Below are positions 6,870 to 11,130 of a DNA stretch of 11,130 bases, piece by piece (position 1 is the stretch's first letter; every line of letters begins with the position of its first letter). The stretch lies in the NCBI GenBank assembly GCA_943704525.1, contig CALSCQ010001229.1, positions 1-11,130 of the forward strand, written 5' to 3'. The DNA is from Pigoraptor vietnamica (Eukaryota; Opisthokonta; Filasterea). The position numbers and the translations under genes were made by a program. The notes under the pieces are model-generated. The model did not search any database and was not told the DNA's origin. It saw only the letters and a program-made list of their open reading frames with translations.

Positions 6870-9800
6870 TTAAATATCATCATCCTCAAAGTCGTCGTCG
6901 CTGTAGTCCATTGACCGGTCCTGCAGCACACAGAGGCGGCAATACGGAGATGAGCCATATCAGACGGCATTAATGGAGTGAGCGCATGCCCTCTCGTTCG
7001 AATTCGCAAGCATCGCATTCGACTGAATGTGGGCGAGGACAGAGGGAGAGGAGAAGGAACGAGAGAGTGAGACACGAAGGCGCACCTTGCGTGGACTGAA
7101 ACTTCCCCCAAACCCGCCGCCCATCGATTCCTCGTCAGAGCTGCAGAAACACACAATCACAACAAAGCGAACATCAGCGCGAAGCAATTTCGCCCAGTCC
7201 AACCGTCGTTTTCCGAACCCCAAGCATAACACACAGCACAGCTAAAACAGGTTCCACAACGCACCTGTCCGTCTTCTTGCTCTTCTTCGATGCTGTCCGC
7301 GGACACATTAGAAAGCAGCCAATTCAGCGGACGACTCACAGCCAAAACCCCGTCACCATTGCCGCCCAGTGCAATGAGAACATCCAGTTACACAAAGAAC
7401 AACGTCAGGGGTCACTCTCACCGTCAGACGCCGTGGGCGGCGATCCCTTCGCGCGAGGCTTTGCGTCAAAGAGGCTGTCAAACTCCTTCGACATGGAGGC
7501 TGCGACGGAGAGAGAACGGAAAATCAACAACTAGGAAAGATTTACTACACAACCAATATGCACACTCGCCCGCAGAGACACACAGGCGCCCATACAGCAT
7601 GCAACACACACACACACACACGCACACATACATACACACACGCACACATACAAACACACACACACACATACGACAGACGCAAAAGGCAAAAGAGAACGCA
7701 CGCAATTGCGGTTATGCTCCCACCGGCCTTAGTCGCCGCCGGGGACGGCTTCGGTCCCAGAGCACCAAGTGTCGGGAGCCCCTTCAGTGACGACATGTCC
7801 ACTTTCTCCTTCGCCGCGGGCGCCGCAATCGGAGGGGCGTCCGTCAGCCACCCCATATTCGACTTCTTCGGCGCGGGATCTTCCTTTTTAGGCTGCTGCG
7901 CGGCCGGTTTGGCCGCCGGTGCGGACGCCGCTGCCTTCTTTGGCGTCACCTTGTTGCCAAAATAGTCCTCGTCCTCGTCGCTGACGCTCTTCTGGGAAAT
8001 GTCCTTGTCAATAAAGCCAATCTGGCGGTCGTCGTCGGCGCTGTCGGTCGAATATTCCCTGCGATTCACAAGAGGCGTTGACGATTAGTCGCAGACACAG
8101 GGGGGCGAAAGTTTTGAAAGGGAAGCGGAGTGAGAGTGTGGACCAAACAGTCGCGCAAGTTTAGCCACACATACACACCTGTCGCTTTCCTTCCCCCGAT
8201 CAGACGAACGCGGCGACCTTGAGCGGGATCGTGACCGCGAACGCGACCTGGACGACCCTGACCGTGACCGCGAACGAGAGCGAGAACGAGAGCGAGAACG
8301 AGAGCGAGAACGAGAGCGAGAAGATGATCGAGAAGGAGAACGCGAGCGCGAGCGGGAAGGAGAGCGGTTGCCTCCCTTCCTCGAGCTTCGCGACGAGGCT
8401 GACCGAGCGCTGCGAGACCTTGCCGACCGCTCCGACTCGACGCGCTGCGACTCCGTGTGAACCGACTCTGACACGTCAAAGTCATCGCCGTAGTCGTCCT
8501 TCGCCTTCGACGAAGCGGCGCCCGCAGCCGCAGAGGGCTTGTCCTCTTCCTCCTCAAACGAATCGCTGTAGACGTCACTGTCGCTCGCAACGCTCCTCTC
8601 TGACTCCTTCAGCGCGCTCACGGCTGCAGACCGCGCGGGTGCAACTGCAGATGCGGCCTTACTCGCCGTCCCTGCGCCCGGCTGCGCGCGAGACAGAGGG
8701 GAGGACTTGGCCGCGGGCGAATCAATGAGCGATTCGCTGCGGATGGATTCGCTCCTCACAGACTCGCTCTTCACAGACTCAATTTCAGAGTCCGAATCGC
8801 CCGCCGCCTTCGCCTTGTGCTTCGCGGCACCGACGGGCGACTTGACGGCGGACGACGCAGCCGCAGCGCTCCTTGCGGCACCCGACGACGCCTTCGGGGA
8901 CAGCGCCGACGCGGGCGTGAGGCCATGCGTCGGTCCCGTGACCTTCTTCGGCACTCCCAGCGTGGCTGTCGCTCCGGTAGCCTGCTTGGGCGAGCGCTTC
9001 GAGTCCGTTCGTTCCGAAAACGTGCGTTCCGAGACCGACTTTTCCGACAACGATTTCTCCGACGCAAGGATTTCGTCAATGTCCGAGTCCGGCAGAGAGG
9101 GCGCCCTCGCGGTCGATGCGCCCGTCGTCCCCTTCTTGTTGTCGCCGCCAGCGCCCAGCGTCGTCTGCGCAGTGCGCGGAATGGCGCTCGCAAGAGCCTT
9201 GCTTCCAGCGGCGCCGCTCGTGAACGCCTTTGGAGCCGCGCGTCCGGACGCCTCAGACACCGACTTTTCAGACGCGAGGGACTCCTCAATGTCAGAGTCC
9301 GAGTGGACCACGGACGCCGGCTTGTTGCCAGACTGCTGCGACGCGTGTTCCGATGCCAGCGACTCGCTAATGTCCGACTCCGAGCGCGCGGGGGACGCGG
9401 CCTTGTGCGCTGGCTGCCTCGCGGGCGTGGCCGCAGGTGTCGCAGCGGGGGCAGACGGCGCCTTTGTCGTGAGACCACCGGACAGGAGGGACGGTGCGGC
9501 TGCCTGCAGGCTCCCCTTCGCCGCAGGCACAGCCGTTGTGGTAGCTGGTTTCGCTGTTGAAGCGACTGGCGCTGCTATGGCTGCCTTCGGCGACTTGGAT
9601 GCCACGCCAACCTTCTTGTCCTTGGCCGAGAGATCGCTTCTCTCGCTCAAGGACTCGTCCACGAACGACGAGTCCGGGCTGCGCGGCTCGGGTGCCTTGG
9701 TCGTCTTCGCGGGCGCGGGCGTGCTCGCCGCTTGCGGGGCTGAGTGCGATGCGGCGGCAGATGTCGGTGCGGGTGCGGCTGTGGATGCAGGCGAGTGCGC

Positions 9801-11038
9801 AGAGGCTGCCGCGGCGGTCTTCGGAACGTCGCCGCCCGACGGCGATCGCGTGAGTCCCGCAATCTTCGAGAGCGACCCGGACGGCTCGAGAGGGGCGAGA
9901 AGGCCCCTCTCCATGGGTTTGGGCGATTTGGTGAGGGACGGCCCCGCAGGTGCGTCGAGGGAAGAGCCCGACGTGCGCTTGACGAGCTTCGGATCGCTGG
10001 CGATGAGCTCTTCCGCGGTTTGTGCGGCAAGAGGACCGAGCTCGCGCACTTTGCTGCCGCGCTGATAGAGCCGCTGGTACATGGCCCAGAACTCCAGGAA
10101 CTCAATCGCTGCGATATATATATGTGTGTGTGTGTGTGTGGGTGGGTGGGTGGTGTGGATGTGGGTGTACGTGAGCACGTGTGTTACAGGCAACGACGAC
10201 ACGGTGAATGACCACGCACACCCGATGTAAAGGCGCAACGTGCGATGTAACAGTACGCACATCCGCTGAGGTCCTTGTCGGCCGTCCTGAACTCGTCGTT
10301 GAGATATCTCTCGAGAATTGGTGCCTCAAAGTGCGGGAAGAGGTCGCGGAAGAGAAGGCGCAGCTCGCCCTGTGCGGTTCAAAGTGAGGGTGCGACAGTC
10401 AGACGCGTCGGACCGGTTTAAAATTGCGGACGGTTGTCCACGGATTACCACACCGACTGAAGAGACGACAAACACGCAAAGCGAGTCAGAACATGCGGGC
10501 CGCTGTCGCATGCCACGCCGTCATAGCCTGAAGCAAGTGAACACCAATAAAACTCCACGCAATACAACAGACAACTCCAGCGGAGTTTCCAAGTGCGGCA
10601 AGAGGCACGGAAAGTAAAGAGGCAAACTCGCACACCGGTCGCTGTGGCCACACTCCCTTCCCAACCTTGTCGAGAGAGCCGTCGCCATTCGTGTCGTACT
10701 TTGCGAACTTTGAGCGCGCCTCGTTGATTTCCAGGATGATCCTGTTCTGATCGGCGCGATCCAACCCAAGCGAATGGCCCTGCCCATCAAATAGCGGACA
10801 TGTGAGCCGATGGTGTGGTGGTGCGTAATGCGTATGTGTATGTGTATGTGTATGTGTATGTTGGCGTGTGTGTGTTGGACGTATTCCCCAGCAGTGACAA
10901 CCGACGCACCTGTCCGGACGTGCTGTGCTTCATACCGCCCGCGCCCGCGTCCTGCAGCAGCGCGGGAAGGAGCGGCACGTCCTTGTCGCCCGCCCTTGCG
11001 CCAAGAACGGAGTCGCGCACTTTGCTCAGGAGTCCCAT
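6870..11038 (-). CDS. EF-hand protein with Arg-Ser domain, function unknown (9 exons)
   Basis: I do not recognise this gene as a named family. Exons on the minus strand: 11038-10910, 10779-10666, 10369-10261, 10108-8179, 8058-7724, 7499-7422, 7292-7265, 7140-7086, 6920-6870. Spliced length is 2829 nt, 942 codons plus TAA; every phase fits. Two canonical EF-hand loops are restored by splicing: residues 72-83 (D72, N74, D76, S78, D80, E83) and 112-123 (D112, D114, S116, S118, E120, E123), so paired Ca2+ binding is likely. Residues about 130-670 are Ser/Ala/Pro-rich and probably disordered, with recurring modules such as SDSDIEESLASEKS. An Arg-Ser domain spans about 674-760. Acidic aromatic motifs VYSDSFEEEE (Y631), DDYGDDFD (Y657) and MDYSDDDFEDD (Y932) follow the same pattern. 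There is no RRM, so it is not a classical SR splicing factor. The ATG at 11038 follows an in-frame TGA, but a GTGCAG acceptor-like site lies between, so an upstream exon beyond the window is possible. Confidence 0.85.
7265..7292 (-). other. 28-nt micro-exon of the EF-hand/RS gene
   Basis: Bounded by GGACAG upstream and a GTGCGT donor downstream, this exon encodes a Lys-rich patch, S-K-K-S-K-K-T-D, with split codons at both ends. Its phases (1 in, 2 out) are exactly those needed to join exon 6 to exon 8. Skipping it would shift the frame. Confidence 0.65.
7607..7671. repeat. CA microsatellite in intron 5 of the EF-hand/RS gene
   Basis: CA repeats with CGCA and ATACATA interruptions on the plus strand, which read as TG on the sense strand of the gene. 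They sit in the middle of the 224-nt intron 7723-7500. Confidence 0.9.
8272..8321. repeat. 12-bp coding repeat specifying the Arg-Ser run
   Basis: The plus-strand unit GAACGAGAGCGA recurs about four times in a row. Read on the minus strand it encodes Arg-Ser dipeptides in the RS domain of the EF-hand/RS gene. The low codon variation suggests recent expansion by slippage. Confidence 0.85.
10113..10157. repeat. TA-TG-GGTG repeat next to an acceptor
   Basis: Plus-strand TATATATA passes into TG repeats and then GGGT units. On the minus strand this is intron 3 of the EF-hand/RS gene (10260-10109): the CA and TA repeats end a few bases before the acceptor CGCAG, taking the place of a normal pyrimidine tract. 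Confidence 0.85.
10832..10860. repeat. GTATGT hexanucleotide repeat in intron 1 of the EF-hand/RS gene
   Basis: Nearly five units of GTATGT on the plus strand lie within the 130-nt intron 10909-10780 of the minus-strand gene, followed by a shorter TG run near 10866. Confidence 0.85.
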
Positions 11039-11130
11039 TCGCGATGCCGCGCGTTCCTGCACGACCACGGCGAAGAGTCAGAAGCAGTCCACGGCGTCAA
11101 CCGTCACCGACCCTCCCCCCGCCCCCCCCC
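11039..11130. other. 5' flank of the EF-hand/RS gene, ends in C homopolymers
   Basis: On the minus strand this is the immediate 5' side of the EF-hand/RS gene. It holds an in-frame TGA and then GTCGTGCAG, which could be 5' UTR or the end of an intron. The last bases of the window are runs of C broken by a single G. Confidence 0.5.

Noticed and set aside
8707-10065. A 452-codon open frame on the plus strand, antisense to the EF-hand/RS gene
   Set aside because: It is the mirror of the Ser/Ala/Asp-rich coding exon on the minus strand, whose GC-rich codons rarely give stops on the other strand. The minus-strand frame has the spliced EF-hands, RS domain and matching phases.
11018-11038. N-terminal MGLLSK as an N-myristoylation signal
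   Set aside because: Ser is at position 5, whereas the usual signal has Ser or Thr at position 6, where this protein has Lys. The start codon itself is also not fully certain.

Overview
The window is nuclear DNA of an intron-rich, GC-rich eukaryote. It holds three protein-coding genes built from 28 exons. All 25 inferred introns are GT-AG, and the three spliced frames close exactly. I cannot name the species. The ferrochelatase has the animal/fungal-type Cys C-terminus and the PIG-T resembles opisthokont PIG-T, so a unicellular holozoan or another GC-rich protist is possible. Many CA/TG microsatellites sit in introns and spacers. Both window edges run into C homopolymers, which suggests contig ends.

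Layout. (1) Minus strand, 3863 down to 266: PIGT, the GPI-transamidase subunit, 12 exons and 636 codons, from signal peptide to a C-terminal membrane anchor. (2) 3864-4134: a 271-bp spacer between two start codons pointing away from each other, probably a shared promoter region, containing a TG tract. (3) Plus strand, 4135 to 6682: FECH, mitochondrial ferrochelatase, 7 exons and 386 codons, with all catalytic residues and all four cysteines expected to bind the 2Fe-2S cluster. (4) 6683-6869: a short spacer between converging 3' ends. (5) Minus strand, 11038 down to 6870: an unnamed gene, 9 exons and 942 codons. It encodes an N-terminal pair of EF-hands, a long Ser/Ala/Pro-rich region with recurring acidic-serine modules, an Arg-Ser domain and an acidic C-terminus.

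PIGT acts in GPI anchoring in the ER and FECH in the last step of heme synthesis in mitochondria. No shared pathway links them, so their divergent pairing looks like compact gene packing, perhaps with co-expression as housekeeping genes. The EF-hand/RS gene is the least familiar and the most interesting for novelty. I saw no bacterial, viral, transposon, CRISPR or rRNA features. I noticed no tRNA gene but did not screen for tRNAs systematically.
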